Assembly: GCF_024436415.1 (NCBI RefSeq)
Contig: NZ_JAFMZQ010000001.1
Span: 744,001 to 808,000 of the forward strand
From: Pedobacter deserti
GTDB taxonomy: Bacteria; Bacteroidota; Bacteroidia; Sphingobacteriales; Sphingobacteriaceae
Reading direction: 5' to 3'
Length of the DNA: 64,000 nt
Shown: positions 44,718 to 53,199 of the stretch, piece by piece
How the letters are laid out: every line of letters starts with the position of its first letter
Numbering within the stretch: position 1 is the first letter of the stretch
Position numbers and translations under genes: made by a program
The notes under the pieces: model-generated
What the model saw: only the letters and a program-made list of their open reading frames with translations
What the model was told of the DNA's origin: nothing
The model's database searches: none

Positions 44718-44791
44718 GGTCTGGTAGTTCAGCTGGTTAGAATGCCGCCCTGTCACGGCGGAGGTCGCGGGTTCGAGTCCCGTCCAGACCG
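44718..44791 (+). tRNA. tRNA-Asp (GUC)
   Basis: Complete cloverleaf: acceptor stem GGTCTGG/CCAGACC (44718-44724 with 44784-44790), discriminator G at 44791, D arm GTTC...GAAT, anticodon stem CCGCC/GGCGG around CTGTCAC with anticodon GTC, and T arm with TTCGAGT. CCA is not encoded (GCA follows). It is a single gene with its own promoter and terminator. Confidence 0.96.
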
Positions 44792-44793
44792 CA

Positions 44794-44819
44794 AAAAAGC
44801 ACTCAATTGAGTGCTTTTT
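44794..44819. terminator. Terminator after tRNA-Asp
   Basis: Perfect palindrome: 11-base stem AAAAAGCACTC/GAGTGCTTTTT around a four-base loop, 2 bases after the tRNA. It is symmetric, and may also end the converging 44866 gene. Confidence 0.75.
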
Positions 44820-44865
44820 GTGTTTAAATCGATCTTGATTAGTTGTGATCCGGATTTTTAAGGGT

Positions 44866-45213
44866 TTAGGATAGCAGTTCCTGCATGTCCCGGTCGGCAG
44901 TCGGAATCTTCTTCAGAAAGTCGTCAAACCCGGCATTCTCTTGTGAGCTGTACATGCCGTAAGCGTCCAGGATGTATCCAACCTGCCCGTCTTTATCTTC
45001 GAGGATATACAGTACAGAGTTGTCTCCAGGATCTGAATCGCCTTCGAAGCGATAGGTTTTTATGATAGTCAGATCGTCGGGGTTATAAATCTTGTTGAGG
45101 CCGACGCCTTGCATCTTACCGTGATCGGTCATCTTAATTTCATTGTCGAGACCTTTTAGCCTTAGTTTTTCTAGTATCTGGCTAAGTGTGTTCATTTCTA
45201 CAGGACGTTCCAT
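44866..45213 (-). CDS. Conserved small soluble protein, unknown function
   Basis: 115 residues from ATG 45213 (an ATG at 45195 is also possible: MNTLSQILEKLRLKG). No signal peptide or membrane span. The readable blocks are LRLKGLDNEIKMTD, YNPDDLTIIKTYRFEGDSDPGDNSVLYILEDKDGQVGYILDAYG-like beta strands (here split by turns) and the acidic end. Similar ~100-residue proteins occur across Sphingobacteria, sometimes labelled 'phosphoribosylpyrophosphate synthetase', a name with no support in this sequence. It is transcribed towards the tRNA and has its own intergenic gap to metK. Confidence 0.6.
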   Translation of the reverse strand: MERPVEMNTLSQILEKLRLKGLDNEIKMTDHGKMQGVGLNKIYNPDDLTIIKTYRFEGDSDPGDNSVLYILEDKDGQVGYILDAYGMYSSQENAGFDDFLKKIPTADRDMQELLS

Positions 45214-45277
45214 AATAGATTGGTTTTTCTAATAAAACAACCCATATGGCAATAAGTTTTATGTGCGCTAAAACAGA

Positions 45278-45302
45278 AAAGGCTTTCCAAAGGAAAGCCT
45301 TT
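45278..45302 (-). terminator. metK terminator
   Basis: 11-base perfect stem AAAGGCTTTCC (45278-45288) with 45292-45302 and a 3-base loop, 25 bases after the metK stop on the minus strand. The stem's own AAA/TTT ends give a modest U run. Confidence 0.75.
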
Positions 45303-45327
45303 AATATAATGCAGGCAATGGGTGTTG

Positions 45328-46578
45328 CTATAAGGCGAATGCTGATTTGACCTGATCTACGAAGTCTAACTTTTCCCAGGTGAACAGCTCTACTGTGACA
45401 GTTTTTTCTTCTCCGCTAGGGCTCCTGAAAGTCTTGCTAATAGTTTCTGGACGGCGGCCCATATGTCCGTACGCTGCCGTTTCGCTGTATATCGGATTGC
45501 GAAGTTTCAAACGCTGCTCAATGAAGTATGGGCGCATGTCGAACAGACCTTCAACGATCCGGGCAATCTCGCCGTCGGTTTTATTTACCTTCGATGTGCC
45601 ATAGGTATTGATATAAATACCCATTGGTTTGGCAACCCCGATAGCGTAGCTCACCTGTACGAGTACTTCTTCCGCTACTCCGGCAGCGACCAGGTTTTTG
45701 GCAATGTGGCGCGTAGCATAAGCTGCGCTTCTGTCTACTTTACTTGGATCTTTTCCCGAAAATGCGCCACCGCCGTGAGCGCCCTTTCCTCCGTAGGTAT
45801 CCACGATGATCTTACGGCCGGTAAGGCCGGTATCACCATGCGGTCCGCCGATAACGAATTTGCCGGTAGGGTTGATGTGATAGGCTATCTTGTCGTTGAA
45901 CAGGTGGGCGTACTGCGGGTACTTGGCAATGATTCTGGGTATAAGGATGTTGACCAGGTCGTTTTTTATTTTGGTAAGCATAGCCCCTTCTTCATCGAAA
46001 TCGTCGTGCTGTGTGGAAATAACGATCGCGTCGATGCGAACAGGCTTGTTGTTATCGTCGTATTCTAAGGTAACTTGCGATTTTGCGTCCGGGCGCAGAT
46101 AGGTAATCTCTTTGTTTTCCCTACGTAAGGCTGCTAGTTCCTGCAGCAGTTTATGAGACAGATCAAGCGCAAGCGGCATGAAATCTTCAGTCTCATTGGT
46201 TGCATAGCCGAACATCATACCCTGGTCGCCAGCTCCTTGTTCTTCTTTGCTGCTTCTGTCAACACCCTGATTGATGTCTTGAGATTGTTCGTGTATAGCG
46301 GAAAGAATACCGCAGGAATTAGCCTCGAACATATATTCGCTCTTGGTGTAGCCGATTTTCCTGATTACATCGCGTGCAATCTGTTGAACGTCAAGATAGG
46401 TTTGTGATTTTACTTCTCCCGCCAAAATTACCTGGCCGGTAGTTACAAGCGTCTCACAGGCAACCTTAGACTCTGCATCGAACGCAAGGAAATTGTCGAT
46501 AAGCGCATCAGAAATCTGGTCGGCTATTTTATCGGGGTGACCTTCAGAAACTGATTCAGATGTAAATAAATAAGACAT
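45328..46578 (-). CDS. metK: S-adenosylmethionine synthetase
   Basis: 416 residues. Family blocks: [20 protein letters not shown] with the catalytic His, [12 protein letters not shown] (ATP), [33 protein letters not shown] (the [10 protein letters not shown]-loop) and YAIGVAKPM. It makes SAM from methionine and ATP. A SAM-II riboswitch (46658-46724) and a promoter precede it, and a terminator follows, so it is a single-gene transcript under feedback control by its product. It is divergent from a lipid kinase gene. Confidence 0.96.
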   Translation of the reverse strand: MSYLFTSESVSEGHPDKIADQISDALIDNFLAFDAESKVACETLVTTGQVILAGEVKSQTYLDVQQIARDVIRKIGYTKSEYMFEANSCGILSAIHEQSQDINQGVDRSSKEEQGAGDQGMMFGYATNETEDFMPLALDLSHKLLQELAALRRENKEITYLRPDAKSQVTLEYDDNNKPVRIDAIVISTQHDDFDEEGAMLTKIKNDLVNILIPRIIAKYPQYAHLFNDKIAYHINPTGKFVIGGPHGDTGLTGRKIIVDTYGGKGAHGGGAFSGKDPSKVDRSAAYATRHIAKNLVAAGVAEEVLVQVSYAIGVAKPMGIYINTYGTSKVNKTDGEIARIVEGLFDMRPYFIEQRLKLRNPIYSETAAYGHMGRRPETISKTFRSPSGEEKTVTVELFTWEKLDFVDQVKSAFAL

Positions 46579-46657
46579 GCTAAATATTAATTTATTTTAA
46601 GTTTAACTTACTGCAAAATGGAGGGAGATCCCGGACGGGCTGTAAATGAAGTGTATG

Positions 46658-46724
46658 ATTGATTAGCACTTTTTTTTACGTGGTTGCAATCCTGCCGTAT
46701 GGGCATCGCAAATCAGTCCACTTT
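46658..46724 (-). ncRNA. SAM-II riboswitch upstream of metK
   Basis: Read on the minus strand: AAAGTGG opens P1 (GTGG at 46718-46721), then CTGATTT (46710-46716), a variable hairpin, TTGCAACCAC closing P1 (CCAC at 46680-46683), a poly-A stretch and AAGTGCTAATC (46661-46670). These are the invariant parts of SAM-II: the GTGRNTGATTT loop, the TTGCA-CCACGT junction and the AAGTGCTAA pseudoknot strand. SAM-II binds S-adenosylmethionine and normally hides the ribosome-binding region. Position in front of metK fits. Recognised by eye, not by a covariance model. Confidence 0.8.
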
Positions 46725-46730
46725 GGAGTG

Positions 46731-46761
46731 CTAAATTAAGACATATATTTAAATAGTCAAA
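46731..46761 (-). promoter_or_regulatory. metK promoter
   Basis: Minus strand: TTTG (46758-46761), 19 bases, TAATTTAG (46731-46738; 7 of 8 match TAnnTTTG). The predicted start is about 46724, the exact 5' edge of the SAM-II aptamer. Confidence 0.45.
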
Positions 46762-46775
46762 AATTATCGATTATT

Positions 46776-47672
46776 TTGCGGGTCAATATTATAGCTTTGG
46801 GAAGGTCAGACGTACTTTTTATAATTAATCCAATTTCTGGTGGGAAAACAAAAAAAAACCTTCCTTCTATGATCGAATCGTGTCTTGACCAGAACAAGTT
46901 CAACGCTAGGTATGTGTTCACTGAATACGAAGGCCATGCTTCAGAATTGGCTGGAGCAATTGATGCTTCAGAATTCGACGTAATTGTGGCTGTTGGCGGT
47001 GATGGTACGGTCAATGAAGTGGCTAGCGAAGTAATTAAGCGGAACAAAGTTTTAGGTATTATCCCTTTTGGGTCGGGTAACGGATTGTCAAGATACCTGA
47101 AGATCCCTATGTCGTCGAGTAGGGCCGTCCAAGTTCTAAATGAACGGAATATTAAAGCAATTGATGCCGGAAAAATAGGGGACAAATATTTTTTTAATAT
47201 GGCCGGGGCTGGCTTTGATGCTCACATCAGCGCCGTTTTCGCTAAGCAGAAGTTGCGGGGTCTGAGAGGCTACCTGAAACTTGGCTTTAGTGAAATGATA
47301 AATTACAGGGCCGAAAAATATTGCTTTTCGGTAGATAGTAAAAACTATAGCCGAAGGGCGTTCGCGATCAGTGTCGCAAACTCTTCTCAATATGGTAATA
47401 ACGCTCATATTGCTCCTGATGCCTCTGTTACGGACGGCATTTTAGACTTATGTGTTATAAAGGAATTTCCGTTATACAAGTTACCCCTTCTCGCTTACCA
47501 GATGCTTCTTCGGCAAACAGATAGGTTTGGTCTGGTGGAGATAATCCGAGGAAAAGAGATTAACATCCTTCGGGAAAGTGACGGCTTCGTTCATATTGAT
47601 GGCGAGCCTTATTTAATGGGAAAGGATGTTCATATCTCTGTCCTTCCTCAAGCATTAAAAATTATCGCCTAG
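46776..47672 (+). CDS. Diacylglycerol/lipid kinase family protein (YegS/DagK-like), copy 2
   Basis: 298 residues. There is no ATG near the N-terminus: the start is a TTG at 46776 or 46797, and the next ATG at 46869 would remove the conserved FIINPISGGKTKK. Motifs: NPISGG, IVAVGGDGTVNEVA and GIIPFGSGNGLSRYL, with YLMGKDVHISVLP near the end. By family it phosphorylates a membrane lipid alcohol. It shares only general family features with copy 1 (11889-12746), so the two probably serve different lipids. It follows the metK control region and overlaps 2 bases before the SUI1 gene. Confidence 0.85.
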   Translation: MRVNIIALGRSDVLFIINPISGGKTKKNLPSMIESCLDQNKFNARYVFTEYEGHASELAGAIDASEFDVIVAVGGDGTVNEVASEVIKRNKVLGIIPFGSGNGLSRYLKIPMSSSRAVQVLNERNIKAIDAGKIGDKYFFNMAGAGFDAHISAVFAKQKLRGLRGYLKLGFSEMINYRAEKYCFSVDSKNYSRRAFAISVANSSQYGNNAHIAPDASVTDGILDLCVIKEFPLYKLPLLAYQMLLRQTDRFGLVEIIRGKEINILRESDGFVHIDGEPYLMGKDVHISVLPQALKIIA

Positions 47673-47673
47673 C

Positions 47674-48021
47674 ATGTCAAAGAAAAAAGGACACTCAGAA
47701 CTTGGTGGAATTATGTACTCTACCAATCCCGATTTTGAATTTAATCATGAGGAAGAGTTGCCGGCTAAAATACCGAACGGTCAGCAAATCCTTAAGGTTA
47801 TGCTCGACAAAAAAAACCGTAGCGGAAAAGCCGTAACTCTAGTTACCGGTTTCAGAGGTTCAGGGGCGGATTTAGAATTGTTATCGAAGATGCTTAAAGT
47901 AAAGTGCGGCGTAGGGGGCGGTGTTAAGTATGGAGAAATTTTCATCCAGGGAGACTTCCGGGAGAAAGTCTTGTCGCTACTTATTAAGGAAGGTTACAAC
48001 GCAAAAAAAGCGGGCGGATAA
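47674..48021 (+). CDS. SUI1/eIF1-like translation factor (YciH family)
   Basis: 115 residues. A basic N-terminus precedes the SUI1 fold: LKVMLDKKNRSGKAVTLVTGF, LELLSKMLKVKCGVGGGVKYGEIFIQGD and REKVLSLLIKEGY. The family's signature of G-x-G-G-G, with a basic loop, is in GVGGGVKYG. Eukaryotic eIF1 and bacterial YciH affect start-codon selection; the role in Bacteroidota is unknown. It begins 2 bases after the lipid kinase stop, so the two form an operon. Confidence 0.9.
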   Translation: MSKKKGHSELGGIMYSTNPDFEFNHEEELPAKIPNGQQILKVMLDKKNRSGKAVTLVTGFRGSGADLELLSKMLKVKCGVGGGVKYGEIFIQGDFREKVLSLLIKEGYNAKKAGG

Positions 48022-48114
48022 ATGCTCAGATTTATTTCCGAAAACTGAAAATGAATTGAATGTATTGATGTGTGTATAAGGTACAATAAGTAAATTTTTT
48101 CGCTGGAAACGGTG

Positions 48115-48143
48115 GTTGTTAGCCTGGAATGTATATAACTTTG
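48115..48143 (+). promoter_or_regulatory. pckA promoter
   Basis: GTTG at 48115-48118, 17 bases, TAACTTTG at 48136-48143: perfect -7 box, one mismatch at -33. The predicted start is about 48149, 18 bases before the pckA ATG. Confidence 0.55.
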
Positions 48144-48166
48144 GCGAACTAACTTATTATCTTATT

Positions 48167-49768
48167 ATGAGCAAAGAGCATATGCCTAAGCTTGATTTAA
48201 GCTATCTGCAACTGAAGACGGAGAATGCTTTGTATCAACTATGCGTCCCGAGGTTAATTGAGGAAGCAATTCTAAATGCGGAAGGATTTCTCACGGATTC
48301 GGGGGCGCTTGCGATAGATACCGGCGAGTTTACAGGGCGGTCGCCAAAGGACAGATTCATCGTTACAGACGCTGTCACGGAGAATAAAGTGTGGTGGGGA
48401 GATATTAACATCCCTTATAGTGCTGACAAGTTTAATCAACTTTTTGCCAAAATGATTGAGTATCTCAATCAGAACAGGTTCTACGTAAGAGATGCTTACG
48501 TCGGTTCCGATAGCAACCATCAAACGAGCTTGAGGGTAATAACAGAAACTGCGTATCAAAGCCTTTTCGTTAATAATCTGTTCTTAAGATCTGAATCCGA
48601 GGAAGAATTTTCTATTCCGCAGTGGACAATTATTGCTGCCCCGAGCTTTAAAGCTAACCCTCAGATTGATGACACCAGACAGGAGAACTTTTCAATCATT
48701 AACTTTAGCCGTAAAGTAATTTTGATTGGAGGTACAGGATATACCGGAGAGATCAAAAAGGCAGTCTTCTCGGTTTTAAACTTTACACTTCCGAGCCATA
48801 ACGTTTTACCCATGCATTGTTCTGCTAACATAGGGCGAGCTGGAGACACGGCGATATTCTTCGGACTCTCAGGCACCGGTAAGACTACCCTGTCAGCCGA
48901 CCCAGAACGCCGCCTCATCGGCGACGATGAACATGGATGGCATGAGAATGCTGTATTTAATTTTGAAGGCGGCTGTTATGCAAAGTGTGCGGACTTAAGT
49001 GCTGAGAAGGAACCGGAGATTTTTCATGCAGTCAGGTTTGGCTCGCTCTTAGAGAACGTCAAGTGCTTTTCCAACACAAGAACAGTTAATTTTTCAGACA
49101 TTTCGAAGACCGAGAATACCAGGGTCGCTTATCCAATTGATTTTATTAATAACGCGGTGATCCCCTCAGTTGGATCGGCGCCTGAGAACATATTTTTTCT
49201 GACGGCAGACGCCTTTGGGATACTTCCTCCTATCTCCAAACTTAGTTCATCCCAAGCAATGTTTCATTTTATGTCAGGTTATACGGCGAAGATTGCAGGT
49301 ACAGAGGCAGGCGTTACCGAGCCGCAGGCAACTTTTTCAGCATGCTTTGGAAAGGCTTTTCTTCCTCTGCATCCGGCTGAATACGCTAACCTATTGGGTA
49401 AAAAGCTCAGCGATAGTAGCGTGAATATTTGGCTTGTAAATACCGGATGGAGTGGAGGTGCGTACGGAACAGGTAAAAGAATCAAACTTTCTTATACCAG
49501 GGCGATGATTAATGCGGCTTTATCGGGCGCATTGAATAAAGTTCTTTACGAGTTAGACCCATATTTTGGCTTAAAAATTCCTTTGCGTTGTCCCGGAGTA
49601 CCAGATAGTTTGCTTAATCCGAGAAATTCCTGGCCCAACACTCAGTCTTACGATTTGAAAGCTAAAGAACTCCGAAATGCTTTCATGGAAAACTTTAAGC
49701 AATTCGAAGAGCATGCTGCATCTGATATCCTGGATGCGCTACCAAAACTGGTTGAAAATACTGTTTAA
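48167..49768 (+). CDS. pckA: Phosphoenolpyruvate carboxykinase (ATP)
   Basis: 533 residues from ATG 48167 (a TTG at 48116 is in frame but overlaps the promoter). Family motifs: GEFTGRSPKDRFIV, HCSANIGRAGDTAIFFGLSGTGKTTLS (split: HCSANIG, GLSGTGKTT is the P-loop), DDEHGWHENAVFNFEGGCYAK and VNTGWSGGAYG. The ATP-dependent enzyme turns oxaloacetate into PEP and is the gluconeogenic link from the TCA cycle. It is followed by a terminator and has its own promoter, so it is a single-gene unit. Confidence 0.96.
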   Translation: MSKEHMPKLDLSYLQLKTENALYQLCVPRLIEEAILNAEGFLTDSGALAIDTGEFTGRSPKDRFIVTDAVTENKVWWGDINIPYSADKFNQLFAKMIEYLNQNRFYVRDAYVGSDSNHQTSLRVITETAYQSLFVNNLFLRSESEEEFSIPQWTIIAAPSFKANPQIDDTRQENFSIINFSRKVILIGGTGYTGEIKKAVFSVLNFTLPSHNVLPMHCSANIGRAGDTAIFFGLSGTGKTTLSADPERRLIGDDEHGWHENAVFNFEGGCYAKCADLSAEKEPEIFHAVRFGSLLENVKCFSNTRTVNFSDISKTENTRVAYPIDFINNAVIPSVGSAPENIFFLTADAFGILPPISKLSSSQAMFHFMSGYTAKIAGTEAGVTEPQATFSACFGKAFLPLHPAEYANLLGKKLSDSSVNIWLVNTGWSGGAYGTGKRIKLSYTRAMINAALSGALNKVLYELDPYFGLKIPLRCPGVPDSLLNPRNSWPNTQSYDLKAKELRNAFMENFKQFEEHAASDILDALPKLVENTV

Positions 49769-49822
49769 AGCTTTTTTTTAATCAAAAATTTGCATTTCAT
49801 TTTTTTTTTATTTTTAATTGTG

Positions 49823-49856
49823 AAAGATTGTCTCAGAAACGAGGCAATCTTTTTTA
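49823..49856 (+). terminator. pckA terminator
   Basis: 12-base stem with one G-U pair (49823-49834, AAAGATTGTCTC, with 49841-49852) and a six-base loop, then a T run to 49855. It lies 55 bases behind the pckA stop. Confidence 0.75.
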
Positions 49857-49922
49857 ATTATAGAGGATACGAGCACGTATTAAAGAGGCAGCGAAGAGAC
49901 GTAACAGCTGATGATTATTTAA

Positions 49923-49952
49923 TTTGGAATTTAAATCAAAGTTATAAATTTG
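49923..49952 (+). promoter_or_regulatory. Promoter of the exbB-exbD-tonB cluster
   Basis: TTTG at 49923-49926, 18 bases, TAAATTTG at 49945-49952: both boxes perfect. The predicted start is about 49959, leaving a 5' leader of about 90 bases before exbB. The rest of the 49769-50048 gap is AT-rich and holds only the pckA terminator. Confidence 0.7.
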
Positions 49953-50048
49953 TTTTTGCAACATTTATCTGTAATCACCGTTGTGAGTATACCGAAATAA
50001 TAATCTAAAATTTAAAACAACAAGTACTAAAAACTAAAAACTAAAAAA

Positions 50049-50891
50049 ATGGCAAACGCACCAAAACCAACAACAGCAAAAAAAGAAGGCTCTTCTTCAG
50101 CGTCAAATTTATTTGCAACACTAACCATTCCAATTTGTATCATTATCGGAATTTGTGTTTACAAGTTTATTTTTGGAGATAGAGGGAATTTCATAAATGG
50201 CGCAGACCCTGACTTGCATGAGACTCTTCCTTTACCAGGTAACTATATGGGTATGGCTTACAAAGGAGGGTTTATTGTACCTATTTTATTGGGAATGTTC
50301 CTGATGGTGATTGTATTTTCTATAGAGCGGATGATTGTAATTGGTAAAGCAACCGGAAAGAGTGGTCTGGACTCTTTCGTTAAAAAAATCCAAGCGCTAT
50401 TGAATTCAAATAATATTGAGGCAGCGATAGCTGAATGTGATAAGCAACAGGGTTCTGTAGCGAACGTAATTAAGTCGGGTCTGAAAAAATACCGGGAAAT
50501 GGAGGTTGAACCGAATATGGATACTGAGCAAAAATGTCTCGCAATCCAAAAAGATATTGAAGAAGCTACAACTTTAGAGATGCCAATGCTTGAGCAGAAC
50601 CTTACGGTTATTGCAACGTTGGTTTCTGTTGGTACGTTAACAGGTCTTTTGGGTACGGTTACAGGTATGATCAAGGCCTTCGGCGGCTTGGCAAACTCTG
50701 GGGCTCCGGATCAGGCTGCGTTGGCAACTGGTATTTCTGAAGCGTTGATAAACACTGCAACTGGTATCGGAACGTCCACTTTTGCAATTATTATGTACAA
50801 CATCCTGACATCAAAAATTGACAAATTAACATACGCAATTGATGAGGCGGGCTTCAGCATTATCCAAACTTACGCTAGTACGCATAAATAA
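50049..50891 (+). CDS. exbB: MotA/TolQ/ExbB proton channel family protein
   Basis: 280 residues with a Lys/Ala-rich N-terminus and membrane segments at about 22-42, 75-95, 185-205 and 235-260. LGTVTGMIKAFGGLANSG and ALATGISEALINTATGIGTSTFAIIMYN are the ExbB/TolQ channel signatures. It forms with ExbD the inner-membrane proton-driven motor that energises TonB. Gene order with two exbD copies and tonB is the usual one in the phylum. Confidence 0.92.
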   Translation: MANAPKPTTAKKEGSSSASNLFATLTIPICIIIGICVYKFIFGDRGNFINGADPDLHETLPLPGNYMGMAYKGGFIVPILLGMFLMVIVFSIERMIVIGKATGKSGLDSFVKKIQALLNSNNIEAAIAECDKQQGSVANVIKSGLKKYREMEVEPNMDTEQKCLAIQKDIEEATTLEMPMLEQNLTVIATLVSVGTLTGLLGTVTGMIKAFGGLANSGAPDQAALATGISEALINTATGIGTSTFAIIMYNILTSKIDKLTYAIDEAGFSIIQTYASTHK

Positions 50892-50966
50892 GATATTTTT
50901 TTACCGGCTTTATGGAAAACCGGATGAGTTAGCATCATTAGTAAGAAAATAAGTAATTTTTAAGTT

Positions 50967-51581
50967 ATGCCAAGAGCAAAGGTTCAAAGAAAGAGTACTT
51001 CGATAGATATGACCGCAATGTGTGATGTATCTTTCTTACTACTTACTTTCTTTATATTAACAGCAACTGCACGCCAGCCGGATCCTTTGGATATCCGAAT
51101 ACCGAGCTCAACCTATAAGATTAAGGTTCCTGATACAGATATTGGCATTTTGTCGATCGGTAAAGGAAAGGTGTTTTATGAGATTGTAGGTCAGGACATC
51201 AAAGTGGCTACTTTGGACAGGATGGGTAAACAATACAGTATACAGTTCACTCCTGAAGAGAGAAAGCGTTTTGCTGTATTGGGGTCTTTCGGAGTGCCAA
51301 TCGAGAGTATGAAACAGTTCATCGCGATGAACGCTGAGCAGCGAGAGGAGTTTGCAAAGCAAAGTAAGGGAATACCGGCCGATTCGACGAATAACCAGCT
51401 CGCAGAATGGATTATGCAAAACCGTCACGCGGTGGCGGAACTGCACAATGAACCTCTTCGGATCAGTATAAAAGGTGACGCCGAGGAAGAATATCCCACT
51501 GTTAAGAAGATTGTCGATATTCTTCAGGATCAAAAAATTAACAAATTTAGTTTAATTACTTCGGCCGAAGGCGGAAAATAA
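50967..51581 (+). CDS. exbD: ExbD/TolR-family biopolymer transport protein, copy 1
   Basis: 204 residues. MPRAKVQRKSTSIDMTAM leads to one membrane span (CDVSFLLLTFFILTATA) with the Asp (in AMCDVSF) that drives the motor in ExbD/TolR. The periplasmic part (about 40-204) is longer than in E. coli ExbD. It begins 75 bases after exbB. Paired with the second copy 9 bases downstream. Confidence 0.88.
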   Translation: MPRAKVQRKSTSIDMTAMCDVSFLLLTFFILTATARQPDPLDIRIPSSTYKIKVPDTDIGILSIGKGKVFYEIVGQDIKVATLDRMGKQYSIQFTPEERKRFAVLGSFGVPIESMKQFIAMNAEQREEFAKQSKGIPADSTNNQLAEWIMQNRHAVAELHNEPLRISIKGDAEEEYPTVKKIVDILQDQKINKFSLITSAEGGK

Positions 51582-51589
51582 CAAATAAT

Positions 51590-52126
51590 ATGGCAGAATT
51601 AGATACCTCCAGTGGAGGTGGCAAAAAGGGCGGTAAAGTAAGGAGTAAGAAAGCCAGTACCAAAGTGGATTTAACCGCGATGGTGGATCTTGCGTTCCTT
51701 TTGATTACGTTCTTTATGTTAACCACCTCACTGTCGAAACCAATTGCGATGGATATCGCGAAGCCTGACCAAGAGGATAACGATGTAAGAAATGAGCTTC
51801 GCGCCTCTCAAACTATGACCATACTGCTTGGCGAGAAAAATAAAGTGGCTTGGTATATGGGTGAAGCAAAGGATGCGCAGCCTGTAATTGAGAGCTTTGC
51901 TGAAGTCAGAATGTCGATCCTTAAGAATAAGGAAAACGTGCTTAAAACTACCGGCCGGAAAATAGTAATTGTAGTCAAACCAACAGAAGGAGCAACATAC
52001 AAGAATTTTGTTGACATCATGGACGAGTTGAATATTGCAGGAATCACGACCGCTCCAGCGATTGACGATGTAAATATCCTGGACAATGAGAAAGCTTTTA
52101 TGAGGCAGGGCGGGATATTAAAATAA
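51590..52126 (+). CDS. exbD: ExbD/TolR-family biopolymer transport protein, copy 2
   Basis: 178 residues. Lys/Gly-rich N-terminus (GGGKKGGKVRSKKASTK), then VDLTAMVDLAFLLITFFMLTT with the motor Asp in AMVDLAF. The periplasmic domain is shorter than that of copy 1. It is co-transcribed with exbD copy 1 and tonB (9 and 22 bases between). Whether the two copies form heteromers cannot be read from sequence. Confidence 0.88.
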   Translation: MAELDTSSGGGKKGGKVRSKKASTKVDLTAMVDLAFLLITFFMLTTSLSKPIAMDIAKPDQEDNDVRNELRASQTMTILLGEKNKVAWYMGEAKDAQPVIESFAEVRMSILKNKENVLKTTGRKIVIVVKPTEGATYKNFVDIMDELNIAGITTAPAIDDVNILDNEKAFMRQGGILK

Positions 52127-52148
52127 CGATAAACAAAAATATTAAGCT

Positions 52149-52970
52149 ATGTTTGGTTCAAAAATAGATTTATTAAAGCGGGATTGGCTTGATGTTGTAT
52201 TTGCAAATAAGAACAAAAGCTACGGTGCTTACGAACTTCGTCAGCAGAGTGCTTCAAATACAACAAGATCATTGCTGTTTGCATCAACTGCATTTGTGTT
52301 GGTGTTTTTATCCCCAAAGATTATTCAACTTTTTGAAGGGCCTCCTCCCGAAGAAGAAGTTGTTAAACAGGTTGAGGTTGTTGTTCAGCCGCCTCCACCG
52401 GTAAATCCGGAAACTCCACCTCCTCCACCACCGCAACCTCCTCCCCCTAAGCAGGATCAGGTGAAGTTCCCTCCTCCAATCGTTAAGCCGGATGAGTTGG
52501 TTCGGGATGAGGAGCCGGTTGAAATTGAGGACTTGAAAAAAGCCGATCCGGGGCAAAAGACAATTGCCGGAGATCCTGATGCCGATATAGTTATCGCCAC
52601 GGTAGCTGGCGACGGGCCTAAGCAGGCAGCGGTAGTTGAGGATACGAAAGTTTACGATTTCGTGAGTTTGGAATCTCAACCAAGTTTCCCTGGAGGGATG
52701 GAAAAGTTCTACGCTTATGTCCAGAAGGCTGTTCGTTATCCGACTATGGCCCAGGAGAATAATATCCAAGGTAAGGTTTATTTGTCTTTCGTAGTTGAGA
52801 AAGACGGTTCCTTGACAGATATTAAGGTAGAAAGAAAATTAGGTGGCGGCACGGATGAAGAGGCGATCCGCGTACTTAAAGCGAGCCCTAGATGGATACC
52901 AGGAGTACAGAACGGTAAAAAGGTGCGTGTTAAATTCAATATCCCGATTAGTTTTACATTGTCGCAATAG
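52149..52970 (+). CDS. tonB: Energy transducer TonB
   Basis: 273 residues. The N-terminus begins KSYGAYELRQQSA, then a membrane span (about 38-58), a proline-rich spacer (about 75-105, repeats of PPPP) and Glu/Lys/Asp-rich linker, and a C-terminal TonB domain (about 180-273: FPGGMEKFYAYVQKAVRYP, GKVYLSFVVEKDGSLTD, SPRWIPGVQNGKKVRVKFN). It transmits the ExbBD motor force to outer-membrane receptors such as SusC-type transporters. Confidence 0.93.
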   Translation: MFGSKIDLLKRDWLDVVFANKNKSYGAYELRQQSASNTTRSLLFASTAFVLVFLSPKIIQLFEGPPPEEEVVKQVEVVVQPPPPVNPETPPPPPPQPPPPKQDQVKFPPPIVKPDELVRDEEPVEIEDLKKADPGQKTIAGDPDADIVIATVAGDGPKQAAVVEDTKVYDFVSLESQPSFPGGMEKFYAYVQKAVRYPTMAQENNIQGKVYLSFVVEKDGSLTDIKVERKLGGGTDEEAIRVLKASPRWIPGVQNGKKVRVKFNIPISFTLSQ

Positions 52971-52971
52971 C

Positions 52972-53199
52972 ATGTTTAATTTAAATGGGTTTAGACAGAA
53001 ATCGCCTCAACAGCGATTTCTGTCTATTTTAGGGCTGGCCATGTTTTTAGTTTACCTTGCTTTGGGTGTTATTCTGATTGCATGGAGCGACATGCCAGTG
53101 ACCATCGAAAGAAAATATCGAATTATTTTTGGCTGTCTGTTAATCGTCTACGCGGCTATCAGGCTGACCCGTGTTTTAAAGCAAGAGGAACCCGAATGA
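52972..53199 (+). CDS. Small two-span membrane protein, unknown function
   Basis: 75 residues from ATG 52972, 1 base after the tonB stop. Two hydrophobic segments: about 18-40 (FLSILGLAMFLVYLALGVILIAW) and 52-68 (IIFGCLLIVYAAIRL), with a short loop containing DMPVTIERKYR. It overlaps the PstS-like gene by 4 bases (ATGA). Homologues are known at this place in related clusters, but no function is established. Confidence 0.65.
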   Translation: MFNLNGFRQKSPQQRFLSILGLAMFLVYLALGVILIAWSDMPVTIERKYRIIFGCLLIVYAAIRLTRVLKQEEPE

